The notes: generated by a model not told the origin, from the sequence alone. A stretch of DNA of 39,601 nucleotides from Sphingomonas sanguinis NBRC 13937 (GCF_001591005.1 NZ_BCTY01000035.1:1-39601); one strand, 5' to 3'; positions 8,411 through 17,965 are shown, counted from the first letter of the stretch. Translations and numbers: made by a program.

Positions 8411-11400
8411 TTCCTCGCTGCCTTGATCGCCGCGTCGTCCGCGTCGATATCGTCCAAAATGTCGCGCAGGCTCCGCTCGACGCCCTCGTCATCGATGCGG
8501 AAATCGGTTCGGATTGTGGAGCCATGCGCCGCGTCCAGCGCCTCGGGGTGCCCCTCGACAATGCGGATGGGGCCGAACTCCGCGTCCCCGCCTTCATAGG
8601 CGAGGATGCGGTCGTACAGCACGTCATCCAGCTTCAGCTTCTGCGCCTGCACCATCGCTTCGCGACGTACCGCGTCGATGCCCATCACCCGCCGCGTACC
8701 GACAGGCGAGAGCGACCGGTATTCCCGGTGGCTGGGATTGAACGGAATGGCCGCATCGAGCTGCGCCCGCAGGTCGTGAATCAGGCTGTCGACGACCGCG
8801 ACAGCCCCAGGTCCGTTCGGATCATCGAAAGCGCGCCCGCGAACATCGTCGAGGGGCGTAGGCCCAGCTAGACCGTCGGCTTGTCGCTCGTCGAGGGCCG
8901 CGCCGCCTTGTCCAGCGCCGCGAGGTTCGCCAAGGCCCTCTCCGCCTTGGCCCGCGTCTGCGCCGTTAGCTGCTTGTCCGACACGATCGCTGTCAATGCC
9001 GCGTTCGGCGTCGACGAGCGTCCGTTCGAAGTCTTCGGCGAGAAGGTCATAGCGGTCACTGTCTGCCTCCATGCGGGCGTCGTCAAGCGCCTCGGCAATG
9101 TCCTGGTTTACCACGGCACGGATCGCCTCATCGGGCTCCATGTCGCGCTCGATCATCAACGCGGCCGCGCGGGCGGTCTGATCACGATCGAAGCCGAAAC
9201 CATGTTCGGTTAGGCGGGCGTCGATATGGCTGCGCACCATCGCCGCCTGTTCGCTGGCCGCCGCCCTCGCCTCGCGATCGGCAACCGCCTCAAGATCGGC
9301 CAGCGTATAGACCGGCTCCCGGTCGGCATTCTGCATCAACTGAATGAAATCGTCGGTCGTGGTTTCCGCCATCGCGTCGTCGGGCGCACGATCGTGAAAA
9401 TAGCCCGCCTCCGCCGCCAACTCACGCGCGCGATCCAACGACATGCCGGTTTCGCGAAATAGCGGACCGGCACCAGGCACAAAGCGGTCCAGGCCGCGAC
9501 CGGCGATCAGGCTATGGCCTTCGTCGTCGCGCAGGCCGCCGCGATCGGCGAGGAACCGGAACAGATCGACGGGCGCGCGCCGGACCGGGCGGCGGATGAT
9601 CCGGCCCGCCTTGCCCTGACGCACCAGACCACCGCGCGGATCGGCCGCCAGCGCCTCGACGATTCGCGCCGCATCATCCTCCGCCAGACCGAGCGCCTTG
9701 GCGACCTTGGCAGGCTGGAGCGATCCCCGCGTGTCGCTGATATAGCGACGAACAGCCGCCCGCGCCTCCGGGTCGATCGCGGGGACCTGCGGCATGTCGG
9801 CGACCGGACTGGGCTCCGCCCCCTCCATGACCGCCGAACCCTCCCCGGCCGTTGGAGCATCAGGTTCAGCAACACGCGCTGGCGCTTCAGGGTTAACCGG
9901 GCGCGACGCCTCGACGGCCGCCATGTCCGCTTCCATCGTAGCTTGGTCGAGGGAACGTTGCGCAATGGCCAGATCATCGGCCGCGTCCGCTGCAAATCCC
10001 AATGGCTCCAGTTGCACGCGGTCTTCACCGCTGGCGGTCATCCGTGCCAGCTTGTCGACGCGCCTGCGCCAGCCGATGCGGTATTTGGCCTTGCCCTCAA
10101 CGGTATCGGCAACATGCTCAAGATGTTGACGATACAACGCCAGCGCCTTTGCCGGATCACCGCCGCTTTCCGCCAGGATACGCTTGCCGACCTTTGGTCC
10201 AGCGATGTAACCGGCATCGAACGCCACCGCCGCGACACGCGGATCGGCACGATCCAGTTCGGGAAACCAGTATTTGCGCCGCGCTATCGCGGCGGCCTGG
10301 CCCTCGGTCAGATTGGCGACGTCGACACCCGGATTAAACTTCGCCGCGATTCCGTACTTCGTGGTTCCCCCGTCTCCCGAGCCATAACGGACGACCTGCG
10401 CACCGCCCTCCAGATCGTTGATAACGAAACGGATAACGCGGTCCGGGGACAGGTTCGGCCGGGTGCCCGCCGACGGCGCGGCGCGGGGAATGAACGGAAC
10501 CGCATTGCCGCTGGCCAACGCCGTCGTGGCCGCAAGGGCCCCACGGTTGGCATCTGGCGCCAGCATCGCCCGCAGCGCGGCCTCCAGTCGCTCCGCATGA
10601 GCGTCGTCGCCTGCCGCGTTGCGAACGAACGGATTGCTGGCGTCGATATCGGCTTCGCGCTCGACGACATGAATGGCTGCCTGCTGATCGGGCGTCCGAT
10701 ATTCGGCCGGGACGGCGTCGGCAAACGCCCGAACGACATCGATGTCGCTGGCCTGACGCAGCTCTGCCATGCGCAGCGCCAGCGGCGTGAGGGCGCGGCC
10801 GGTCGCCCGGCCGACCGAACTGTCCGCCACGCGCGCCGCACCGGCGACGACACCACGACCGCTCGCATGGAAAGCGGCACCGCCCACCATCGCCACACCA
10901 ATATCGAGCGCGACATCACCGGCCGTCATATCCTCGCCGAATGCGGCACGGTTGGACATGATCTGAGGCATCTCCACGCCCTCGATCGCGCCGTTGATCA
11001 ATGCTTCGCGGGCCATACCGCGCCAGATGGTCGGCGCGGCCCCGCCGCCACCGGTAAGGACCATCGCACTTAGGTTGATCGGATCGACCAACCCCGTCGC
11101 AACGCCGACGCCGAACCCGAATGCCTTTTGCCCGACGCCGGACTCTCCGGCGACGACGGTCTGCGCGGCACGGCGACGGCGCAATTCCTCGCTCTTGACC
11201 CAGGCGGAAAACTCCGCCGCATTGGTCGCGGGCACGTCTTTTAGGAAATCGGGATCACGCCCCCGCTCGGCCAGCACGTCGGCCCAGACATTGTCCGCGT
11301 TGATACCGGCCGATCGCTGGCCGATCTGCACATAACGGTTGCTGCCACGCACCGTGTCCCACCAGCTCGCCGGACGCCGCTTGCCCAGCTCGGTGACGAT

Positions 11401-11583
11401 CGGGCCATAGGCGTCCATCTCCGCCTGTTGCGGCGCGCCGAGGAAGTCCTGTCGCCCCAGCGTCCATTGCGCCGACGCGATCTGGCCCAGCGTTACGGGC
11501 GCAGGCGGGGCTTCGGGCGCAAGACCCGGCTTCCGGCTATCCGGCCGGTTGTCCAGGAAGACCGAGGATCGCCGATCCGTCAT
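8401..11583 (-). CDS. Internal virion protein with embedded lysozyme domain
   Basis: A 1060-aa protein. Residues about 385-515 resemble a GH108-type muramidase: Glu392 in a DLEGG block, GGTTKYGI at 405-412, then YWFPELDRADPRVAAVAFDAGY and a helical end with YRIGWRRRVDKL. The N-terminal third includes a glycine-rich hydrophobic segment (about residues 155-182). The C-terminal half (from about 680) is Asp/Glu/Arg-rich helix. Placement within the T7-like core block suggests a capsid-core protein that locally opens peptidoglycan during infection. The phage therefore carries two lysozyme domains of similar type, this one and the endolysin. Overlaps with both neighbours indicate coupled translation. 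Confidence 0.75.
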   Translation of the reverse strand: MTDRRSSVFLDNRPDSRKPGLAPEAPPAPVTLGQIASAQWTLGRQDFLGAPQQAEMDAYGPIVTELGKRRPASWWDTVRGSNRYVQIGQRSAGINADNVWADVLAERGRDPDFLKDVPATNAAEFSAWVKSEELRRRRAAQTVVAGESGVGQKAFGFGVGVATGLVDPINLSAMVLTGGGGAAPTIWRGMAREALINGAIEGVEMPQIMSNRAAFGEDMTAGDVALDIGVAMVGGAAFHASGRGVVAGAARVADSSVGRATGRALTPLALRMAELRQASDIDVVRAFADAVPAEYRTPDQQAAIHVVEREADIDASNPFVRNAAGDDAHAERLEAALRAMLAPDANRGALAATTALASGNAVPFIPRAAPSAGTRPNLSPDRVIRFVINDLEGGAQVVRYGSGDGGTTKYGIAAKFNPGVDVANLTEGQAAAIARRKYWFPELDRADPRVAAVAFDAGYIAGPKVGKRILAESGGDPAKALALYRQHLEHVADTVEGKAKYRIGWRRRVDKLARMTASGEDRVQLEPLGFAADAADDLAIAQRSLDQATMEADMAAVEASRPVNPEAPARVAEPDAPTAGEGSAVMEGAEPSPVADMPQVPAIDPEARAAVRRYISDTRGSLQPAKVAKALGLAEDDAARIVEALAADPRGGLVRQGKAGRIIRRPVRRAPVDLFRFLADRGGLRDDEGHSLIAGRGLDRFVPGAGPLFRETGMSLDRARELAAEAGYFHDRAPDDAMAETTTDDFIQLMQNADREPVYTLADLEAVADREARAAASEQAAMVRSHIDARLTEHGFGFDRDQTARAAALMIERDMEPDEAIRAVVNQDIAEALDDARMEADSDRYDLLAEDFERTLVDAERGIDSDRVGQAANGADAGQGGEGLGEPRGAGQGGAALDERQADGLAGPTPLDDVRGRAFDDPNGPGAVAVVDSLIHDLRAQLDAAIPFNPSHREYRSLSPVGTRRVMGIDAVRREAMVQAQKLKLDDVLYDRILAYEGGDAEFGPIRIVEGHPEALDAAHGSTIRTDFRIDDEGVERSLRDILDDIDADDAAIKAARNCL

Positions 11584-13559
11584 GGCAGATAGCGCGCGCC
11601 CAGCGCGCCGATATCCAGCGACCAGACCGAACCCTGTTTCGTACGGAGGACAGCCCCGCCCGGCCCATGAAACTCATATCGACCGTCAGGCCGCTGAACC
11701 GGCGTGAACTTGCGCACATCGGCGGGCGTCATGGCGGTGCCGTTGCGCCAGGCCGGGGCATTCGCCTGGTCCGACTTCCAATTCATGCGCGTCATGACGG
11801 CTTCGAACTGGCTCTGGTTGAGCTTCGGCGGCAAGAGGACATTCGTCCCACCCCAGCTTCCCAGACCACCGAAGAACCGGCCCTGTGCGTCGCGCGTACC
11901 ACCGAGCGAGCGGTGCACGAAGGCGTTCCAGATTTGCGGTTCGAACTCCTGAATGCCCCTTTTCACCGCGTAATCAGCGTAGAGGTTACGCGCGATATCG
12001 AACGCGGCCGCCACATCGTCCTGCCCCATCAGCGCGGTTGCCGGGCCGACGCGCTTCAAGAACAGATCCTGTGCGGTCTTGCCTGCCTTCCCGTCGATCA
12101 TTTGGGGATGCGCTTTGCGGGCCTCTGCGCCATTGGATGCGGCCGCCCGATCGCCAGGCTGCAACACGACTAGGCGCGCCAGCATGTCGTCGTCCGGGGC
12201 CACCTGCCGCGCTGCCTGCACCGCCGTCATTCCGCCGAAGCTGGCGAGCTGGTTCGCCACGTCGACGCGCGCCTTGGGGCTCTCGGCCAGCAGCGCGCGA
12301 TAACTCTCGACTTCCTGCGGCTGAAGGAACGGCGTCGGCAGGCCCGTCGTCCGCGACACCGACGATTGCCATTCACGTCGACGCGCAAGCGATGCCGTGT
12401 TGCCGGGCACCAAGGGTGGCGGCGGATTGCCGTTCAGCGCCGCCCAGGTGCCGGGGTCCTTGCGAAATTCGGTCGTGCGATTCGGGGCGATCGTTTCGAG
12501 CTGGTTGAGATAGATGTCCTCATCCGCCGAACGCTTCTGACCCTTCGCCCGCAGACGCTGGATTTCGGTCTGATATTGCTGGGGCGTCCATCCCTGCGTC
12601 TCGCGATTGACGCCCGACTTGATCCGCGCCGTATGGATGCGGACCACACCGCTGTCATCGCCGATACCGCGCGCCAGCTGCTCGGCCTTGGTGAAGTCGG
12701 CATCGCCGATGTCCTCGCCCGACGAGACACGCGCGTCGAACGTCGCGAGCTGCTCGCGGGCCGCCGCCTTCTCCAGCGCGACTTTATGCTCGGCAATCGC
12801 CTGGAGACGGCGCTGCTCGACACCCGCCGCGCGAAACCCCTGCTCCACCTCTTCGGGCGGCAGGTCACTGAAACCGCCCTGCTTGAGCATTCCTTCCGCG
12901 ACGGCCGGGTCGGTACGAACGACCATCGCGAGCGTGGTCCGCGCCAACCCCTGATCATATTCCCGCAGGAGCGCCGCTTGCTGATCCGCATTGATGTCCG
13001 TGTAAGACTTGATGCGAGCATGAGCCGCCTCACGCTCTTCGCCGATGACCTGTTGCGCCTCCGGCAGGGATGCCGCCGTCGTGATCCGGGAATAGCCCGT
13101 CTGCGCCGCCACCTTCTCGTCGGCACCCAGCTTGGCGACGCGCTGGCCCCGCTGCCAGGTGTCTTCGCCGTCGATCAGCCCGGCGTTGAACGAGGCCATC
13201 TGTTCGTCAAGCTGGCGGCGGACATGGGGGTCGGTGATGCCGTCGAGAAGCGTCTGACCATGCTCGGTCAGATAGGACTTCACCGCGTCCGCATGGCCCG
13301 CCCCGCCCGGCTGCGCGGCCGTCCGCATGTCCTTGATCGCGCCGCTCGCCGCCAGGCGATACTCGGCAAACGACTTGCCCGCCGCCGCGCTATCTTCGTT
13401 CCGCTGGAGCCGACGTTCAACGAGATGATAGCGGTCGATCGACTCGCCCAGCTCGCTGATCGAGCGGCCGACATTTGCGCCGAACGACTCGGCGCTGGCC
13501 ATATCGAGTGGCGCTGTCCGGCCTGGCGCGACCTGACGCTCATAAAGCCCGGCGGCCAT
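11580..13559 (-). CDS. Internal virion protein, long helical core component
   Basis: A 659-aa protein beginning MAAGLYERQVAPGRTAPLD. Residues about 25-330 are Gln/Glu/Ala-rich helix (RSISELGESIDRYHLVERR and similar). A more globular second half contains LWNAFVHR-like and RFFGGLGSWGGTN stretches. There is no signal peptide or membrane segment. It lies between the gp14-like small protein and the lysozyme-bearing core protein, the place of T7 gp15-type proteins, so it is probably an ejected core protein. ATGA overlaps at both ends. The family assignment rests mainly on order and architecture. Confidence 0.65.
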   Translation of the reverse strand: MAAGLYERQVAPGRTAPLDMASAESFGANVGRSISELGESIDRYHLVERRLQRNEDSAAAGKSFAEYRLAASGAIKDMRTAAQPGGAGHADAVKSYLTEHGQTLLDGITDPHVRRQLDEQMASFNAGLIDGEDTWQRGQRVAKLGADEKVAAQTGYSRITTAASLPEAQQVIGEEREAAHARIKSYTDINADQQAALLREYDQGLARTTLAMVVRTDPAVAEGMLKQGGFSDLPPEEVEQGFRAAGVEQRRLQAIAEHKVALEKAAAREQLATFDARVSSGEDIGDADFTKAEQLARGIGDDSGVVRIHTARIKSGVNRETQGWTPQQYQTEIQRLRAKGQKRSADEDIYLNQLETIAPNRTTEFRKDPGTWAALNGNPPPPLVPGNTASLARRREWQSSVSRTTGLPTPFLQPQEVESYRALLAESPKARVDVANQLASFGGMTAVQAARQVAPDDDMLARLVVLQPGDRAAASNGAEARKAHPQMIDGKAGKTAQDLFLKRVGPATALMGQDDVAAAFDIARNLYADYAVKRGIQEFEPQIWNAFVHRSLGGTRDAQGRFFGGLGSWGGTNVLLPPKLNQSQFEAVMTRMNWKSDQANAPAWRNGTAMTPADVRKFTPVQRPDGRYEFHGPGGAVLRTKQGSVWSLDIGALGARYLP

Positions 13560-13969
13560 CAGCCACCTCCCCCGGCATAGCTGGTCATCTTGTCGGTCAG
13601 CGCCTTCGCCGCACCGAAATAGCTGGCGGTTGCCTGGGTCTTCGCCTGCATCTTGGCCAGCGTTCCCTGCTGGCGATAGGATGCGGCCTGCACCGCGCCC
13701 TGACGCCGGATCGCCATGGCATCCATCATGCCGTTGACCTGGCTGTCCATGAGCTGATCGAGCGCACTGCCGCTGCCCATTTCCAACCCGGAGGTTGCCT
13801 GCGCGGCAATCTGGTCACCAAACGCCTTGCGCACCTGCTCGCGGTTGAACGCAACCTGCTCGGCCGCGTCGCGATCGGCTTCCAGAGCGTTTCGCTCCGA
13901 AATCTCCCAATTATACCGCCCTTGCGAGAGATAGGACGATCCCTCGATCACCTTGCCTACAGCCTGCAT
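13559..13969 (-). CDS. T7 gp14-like small virion core protein
   Basis: A 136-aa Ala/Gln-rich helical protein. Blocks such as YNWEISERNALEADRDAAEQ, MDAMAIRRQGAVQAASYR and a GGGG C-terminus resemble the small internal core protein of podoviruses (T7 gp14 family, there about 196 aa). It likely helps seat the ejection proteins above the portal and is ejected to the outer membrane. Its ATG lies inside the end of the acetyltransferase-like gene (13-bp overlap). Confidence 0.65.
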   Translation of the reverse strand: MQAVGKVIEGSSYLSQGRYNWEISERNALEADRDAAEQVAFNREQVRKAFGDQIAAQATSGLEMGSGSALDQLMDSQVNGMMDAMAIRRQGAVQAASYRQQGTLAKMQAKTQATASYFGAAKALTDKMTSYAGGGG

Positions 13970-14421
13970 GGTGCGATCCTGCGATAGAGATAGACGGTTT
14001 CGCTGGCCGCGCCCCAGCAGGCCAAGGTCGCCTCATGCTCCAGGCCGACCGCCGACGCCCATTTGACGCAACGCCCGGTCGGATCGTCGCTGATCAGGCT
14101 TTCGACGCGGATCAGCGGACTGGCGGCGATTTGCGCCTTGGCAAACCGCGTGATGGCCAGATGCTGCGCGACGCCAAGGTCGGCCGCCAGCATCGCCCAG
14201 GCGACCCCCTGCCGCCCCGCATGAATCTCGGTGATGCCCGCACAACACAGCAGGCGGCCGTCGTCGCCGATCGCGGTCCAGGCGGGCCCTCGCCGCGCCA
14301 GGTCGCGCGCCTGTTCCTCGCTCATGTACCGCGCGTCGATACCGGCCTGCACCCATTGGCTCGGCTGGACAGCGATATCGATCGCGTCGAACCAGAAGAA
14401 ACGGCGGAACGCGACGCTCAT
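13957..14421 (-). CDS. T7 gp13-like protein with GNAT fold
   Basis: A 154-aa protein matching the pattern of phage Gp13-like proteins. It has an aromatic N-terminus (FRRFFWFDAIDIAVQP). The segment AWTAIGDDGRLLCCAGITEI, then GRQGVAWAMLAADLGVAQH, looks like the central strands and cofactor-binding helix of an N-acetyltransferase fold. T7 gp13 is needed for efficient virion assembly, and no acetylation target is known. Position between the gp12-like and gp14-like genes supports the assignment. The start overlaps the upstream stop by 4 bp. Confidence 0.75.
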   Translation of the reverse strand: MSVAFRRFFWFDAIDIAVQPSQWVQAGIDARYMSEEQARDLARRGPAWTAIGDDGRLLCCAGITEIHAGRQGVAWAMLAADLGVAQHLAITRFAKAQIAASPLIRVESLISDDPTGRCVKWASAVGLEHEATLACWGAASETVYLYRRIAPCRL

Positions 14422-16637
14422 CGCTCGCTTACCTCGATGCGCGGCATCGCCATGATGATGAAGGCGGGGCGCGGATCATCGGAAATGATCGTGTAGGTTC
14501 CGTCACGCCCCCATTCGCCACCAAGCGAAACACCGTCCGTATCACCCGTGAAGAGTGGGACCGGCGCATCCATGCGCGCCGAGGTCGGTCGATCGAGGAT
14601 GATTTCTTCTCGCTTGCCGTTGCCAATCCGAACCCCGGCGGTTTCCAAGAGGCGGAAGATGACGTTGACCAGCCGCTTTTTCTTGCCTTGCGAGGTCTGT
14701 CCGGTCGGGTCGCGCACCTCCGGCCGGAGCGGCTTGCATTCCGCACGATAGCCACGCCCGACCGTCCAGCGCCGGGCCGGATAACCGATCGTGAGGTTGC
14801 CGCCCGCCGCAACCGTCTGCTTCGGACAGACGCCACCGTCCGCCAGGATGGAAACCTCGACACCCGCCAACCAGCTCGGGATCGGGATCGATGTCGCCGG
14901 CTGATCCAGCAGGACGGTAAAGCCATCATCCACGAAGAAGGAATCGGCAACCGAGGTGCCGATTTCCCACCATGCGCCCATGCGCTGGACGGACTTGGTT
15001 TCACCCCACTGACACAGCGCCCAGATTTCATCCAATGTCCCGTCCGGGCTGGGGATGGACACAGCGGAAAGGACGCGCCCGCCGGATGCCAGGACACGCC
15101 GCGCAAACCCCTTCACTTCCTGTTCGGGATCATAGCTGCGAAAGACGAGCACGCCGTCGCTGCGCACCGCGAACAGCAGTTCTTCCGGCAATGCTTGGTG
15201 GCCTAGCTGCACGATCCCCGGCTTGCCGATATGGCGCGCCCACCGGTTGATATTGGCGGACTGGTAGCGATCGGAACCGAAATCATAGGCCGCTTCGCGG
15301 AGTTGCTTCCCCCCACGCTGAACATAGACGACGGTAGTACCTGGCTCGACCGGCCATACAGGCCAGCAGCCATAGGCAGATTGCTTGACTGACTTGATGT
15401 TGCCGCCCGCCACACCGACCTGCGCGTTGATCGGCACGATGGCATATTCACGGTTGGCCGTGCCGATCACCTCGCCGTCGCGATCGGCACGCACCCAGAG
15501 CGGCACGTTTTCGGCGTCGATGGTGTATCGGAACGCCAAGTCCGACGCCGTGTAACCGCTGGACGTATAAGCCTGGAAATTCAGATAGTCGCCGACTACC
15601 GACGCATAGCGGTCGAACCCCTTGTAGAAGCAAAGCCGCTCGTCGCGGATGAACACCAGGTCCGGCCATCCCTCCGCCGCGCTGAACGCACCATGGGCCC
15701 AGCGCCAGCTTGGCACGGTGGCAAGGCTGCTCGGAACGCGGCGAACGACGACGCCCTTGGCGGTGGTCCCGCTAACGACTTCGGTAAGGCGGACGATACC
15801 AAAGCGATCGTGGACATACGCCCATTTGACGCCATAGGGCCCCTTCTCGTTGATGTCCTTGCCGACCGTATCGCCGTCCCACTCCGCCCCTTCCTCATGC
15901 GTTGGCGCCAGGGTCCCCGTGCGACTGCCCTCGACAGCGGAATAGACCTTCCCATCGGAGCGACGCAGCGTACCCGGCGTGATCCCGTTCAGACCAACGC
16001 TCCACGCCTGCACATTCGAAAAATCCAGCGCTTCGACCTGAAACGGTGCGCCGACATGGCCCGGCTGAAAGATCGGCGTCGTGCTGACGATGGTGACGGC
16101 TCCACCTTCCGCCAGCTCCCCCGTGATCGTAATCTGGCGCGTCCGGTCGGTATTGCTATCGCCGAACGGCCCGTTGACCAGCGCAAGCGGGGCATAGGTA
16201 AAAGTCGTCGCACCTGTCCGCGTCAATGCGGCGGGCGGACCGGACCTGTGCGCCATGTACAGACGATCGAAGCGCTGCTGTGTGCTGACGCGGGGCCAAT
16301 CCGCCGCAGCATAGGGGACCGCAACCTCATAAGGGGTGGCGGCATCGGCCTCGATGCGCCCGCCATTGGTATAGAAACGAATGACCTTTTCGCTGCACTC
16401 CAGCGCGTAGGCCTGGGTCAGGTTGAACACGAAACGCAGCATCCATGCGGCCGTCGGTGCAGCGCCCCTGATGCGCTCGGTGCCTGGGCATTTCTGCATC
16501 GGCCCTTCGATGCAGGGGACGAAATTCTGCATCGTTTCCGCTGCGATTTGATAGATCGCGGTATCGACGCGGCCGACCATCAGCGGCGAAAGTTCGCCAC
16601 CGTTCCAGCTTGTTGTCGCGGGCGTTTGGTGTGCCAT
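14418..16637 (-). CDS. T7 gp12-like tail tubular protein B (nozzle)
   Basis: A 739-aa tail protein. Its N-terminal block SWNGGELSPLMVGRVDTAIY (residues 10-29), then NFVPCIEGPMQKCPGT, is the recognised opening of podovirus nozzle or tail tubular B proteins (GELSP...GR.D...Y...NF.....GP..KRPGT). The frame is open to 16748, but the ATG at 16637 is chosen because the family motif begins immediately after it. This ATG also shares one base with the upstream gp11-like stop (TGATG). The rest is beta-rich, as expected of a propeller-type nozzle. It should form the distal end of the short tail. Confidence 0.85.
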   Translation of the reverse strand: MAHQTPATTSWNGGELSPLMVGRVDTAIYQIAAETMQNFVPCIEGPMQKCPGTERIRGAAPTAAWMLRFVFNLTQAYALECSEKVIRFYTNGGRIEADAATPYEVAVPYAAADWPRVSTQQRFDRLYMAHRSGPPAALTRTGATTFTYAPLALVNGPFGDSNTDRTRQITITGELAEGGAVTIVSTTPIFQPGHVGAPFQVEALDFSNVQAWSVGLNGITPGTLRRSDGKVYSAVEGSRTGTLAPTHEEGAEWDGDTVGKDINEKGPYGVKWAYVHDRFGIVRLTEVVSGTTAKGVVVRRVPSSLATVPSWRWAHGAFSAAEGWPDLVFIRDERLCFYKGFDRYASVVGDYLNFQAYTSSGYTASDLAFRYTIDAENVPLWVRADRDGEVIGTANREYAIVPINAQVGVAGGNIKSVKQSAYGCWPVWPVEPGTTVVYVQRGGKQLREAAYDFGSDRYQSANINRWARHIGKPGIVQLGHQALPEELLFAVRSDGVLVFRSYDPEQEVKGFARRVLASGGRVLSAVSIPSPDGTLDEIWALCQWGETKSVQRMGAWWEIGTSVADSFFVDDGFTVLLDQPATSIPIPSWLAGVEVSILADGGVCPKQTVAAGGNLTIGYPARRWTVGRGYRAECKPLRPEVRDPTGQTSQGKKKRLVNVIFRLLETAGVRIGNGKREEIILDRPTSARMDAPVPLFTGDTDGVSLGGEWGRDGTYTIISDDPRPAFIIMAMPRIEVSER

Positions 16638-17242
16638 CAGCGATACCGCGCCAATATCCAGTCGCTTTCGACCGGCTCGACCGGGGGATTCTCCGTCGCA
16701 TCGACCTTGGTCGCGGCGGCGAGGTTGGCCTCGTACTCCGCCCAGCAATCCTGCTTGCGGCCACGGTCACCGGTGATGCGGTCCGCGCATTGAAATGCCA
16801 GCAGCGCGGCGAACGTCTCGATGAACAAGCTGTCCCACAACGCCGGTTCGTCATTGTCGAACAGCCACCACGCCTTGAGCGGCCCGGCGTCCTTCAACAG
16901 CACCTCGTTGCTGGCAAACTTCCAGCGCCCACCTTCTGCCGCAGCCACGGGGAACACGATTTCCGCCAGGCGCAGCGCGCCGTCCGGCATCGGATATGCG
17001 GCCGACCAACCATAGGGCAGCGGCAGCGCTGGCGTGATCGCGCGCGCGGGCGTCTCGGCGTAACGCTCGAAACAGTTCCAGCGCGGAGCTTTCTTGCCGC
17101 CACGAATGGCGGCCCGCCGCACTTCGTCCCATGCGGTGTCGATCGTACGTGCAGCGTGGCTGTCCTGATCGCGCGCGACGATCGTGTCTTCGGCACCCAT
17201 CTTCTGGAGCGCCAGATTGGCCACGCGCGTATAGCTGGTCAT
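16637..17242 (-). CDS. T7 gp11-like tail tubular protein A (adaptor)
   Basis: A 201-aa protein starting MTSYTRVANLALQKMGAEDT, a typical opening of gp11-like tail adaptors that ring the portal. Supporting patches are AWDEVRRAAIRGG, the WNCF turn, LFDNDEPALWDSLFIETFAALLA and a C-terminal helix rich in Ala/Glu. The ATG at 17242 is preferred over an in-frame start at 17281. It matches the family N-terminus and avoids overlapping the 64-aa gene. It is followed directly by the nozzle gene, as in T7. Confidence 0.85.
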   Translation of the reverse strand: MTSYTRVANLALQKMGAEDTIVARDQDSHAARTIDTAWDEVRRAAIRGGKKAPRWNCFERYAETPARAITPALPLPYGWSAAYPMPDGALRLAEIVFPVAAAEGGRWKFASNEVLLKDAGPLKAWWLFDNDEPALWDSLFIETFAALLAFQCADRITGDRGRKQDCWAEYEANLAAATKVDATENPPVEPVESDWILARYR

Positions 17243-17243
17243 G

Positions 17244-17438
17244 TCAGAGGGCAGGCCACTTCGACGCGACAAGGCGCGCACGGATACTATCCAGCTGCGC
17301 GACGGCTTCCGCCTTCGTCATCTTGGTCTGGTCGATGTTCAATTCCAGCGCGTCGGAACCGGCGATCGGCGTACCCACACTGATCGCGACATCCTTGATC
17401 GCGCCGCCCCGGATCGCGGTGAATTTCCACTGTGCCAT
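17244..17438 (-). CDS. Small late protein, unknown (64 aa)
   Basis: A 64-aa protein beginning MAQWKFTAIRGGAIKDVAIS and ending with a helix, TKAEAVAQLDSIRARLVASK. The beta-then-helix pattern and position between the head and tail-adaptor genes suggest a small structural or head-completion protein. I do not recognise a family. It is easily missed because the frame is open far upstream (to 17867) inside the previous gene. The ATG at 17438 is the only start that avoids that overlap. Its stop lies 2 bp from the gp11-like start. Confidence 0.65.
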   Translation of the reverse strand: MAQWKFTAIRGGAIKDVAISVGTPIAGSDALELNIDQTKMTKAEAVAQLDSIRARLVASKWPAL

Positions 17439-17466
17439 GTCGATTTCCAGGCCACGTCGGAACAAC

Positions 17467-17495
17467 GTGCGGGCGACCGTGGCCGCCGCCCGCAC
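17467..17495 (-). terminator. Stem-loop between decoration gene and 64-aa gene
   Basis: A perfect 9-bp inverted repeat, GTGCGGGCG at 17467-17475 and CGCCCGCAC at 17487-17495, with an 11-nt loop lies in the 65-bp gap. The minus-strand transcript continues GTTGTTCC, a poor U-tract, so partial termination or an RNA-processing or stability element is more likely than full termination. Confidence 0.5.
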
Positions 17496-17503
17496 GCGCC
17501 CCG

Positions 17504-17965
17504 TCACCCGCCGTGCGGCGTGGTGTAGAGGATCACATGGGTCAGGATGCCCGCGTTCGGCAGCGAGGCCGCTGCGACGGTCGACACCAGGCGACAGTTG
17601 GCGGGCTGGAACTGCCCGAAAGCGGTCGCCTTCAGCCCCCAGGCGGGTACGTCCGGCGTCTGATAGGTTGCCGCCGCACGATACGCCGCCGCTGTCAGCA
17701 CCGATCCCACCTGTCGGCCGAGGTCCAGCGTCGCTGCACCAAGCGATACCGATGGGTTGAACGCCGTACCGATCACGACCGCACCCTTGGGCAGGCCGCC
17801 CCAGTCGATGGTATCGCCCGCGTTGATGACGGCTTGGGCCGACAGGTCGAGCGTCTTGACGACGCAATGCAGCTTGCCGTTGCGCAGCGACGCGTCGCCC
17901 AGGACCAGCGGGCCGGAAAGACCGGCCGCCAGCGGCTCGATCGGGGAAGCATTAATCTTGGCCAT
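17504..17965 (-). CDS. Capsid-associated protein, candidate decoration or head protein
   Basis: A 153-aa beta-rich protein directly after the major capsid gene. Gly/Ala/Val-rich strands such as LVLGDASLRNGKLHCVVKTLDLS and GGLPKGAVVIGTAFNPSVSLG suggest a small globular virion protein. It has its own good ribosome-binding site, AGGAG seven bases before the ATG at 17965. It is set apart from its neighbours by hairpins on both sides, which may tune its amount. The decoration role is inferred from position only. Confidence 0.65.
   Translation of the reverse strand: MAKINASPIEPLAAGLSGPLVLGDASLRNGKLHCVVKTLDLSAQAVINAGDTIDWGGLPKGAVVIGTAFNPSVSLGAATLDLGRQVGSVLTAAAYRAAATYQTPDVPAWGLKATAFGQFQPANCRLVSTVAAASLPNAGILTHVILYTTPHGG

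Noticed and set aside
9514..11073. 519-aa plus-strand open frame
   Set aside because: It is a high-GC antisense shadow of the lysozyme-bearing virion protein; the minus-strand protein has recognisable domains and a coherent operon position.
12366..13580. 404-aa plus-strand open frame
   Set aside because: Arg-rich shadow opposite the 659-aa core protein, with no ribosome site or domain.
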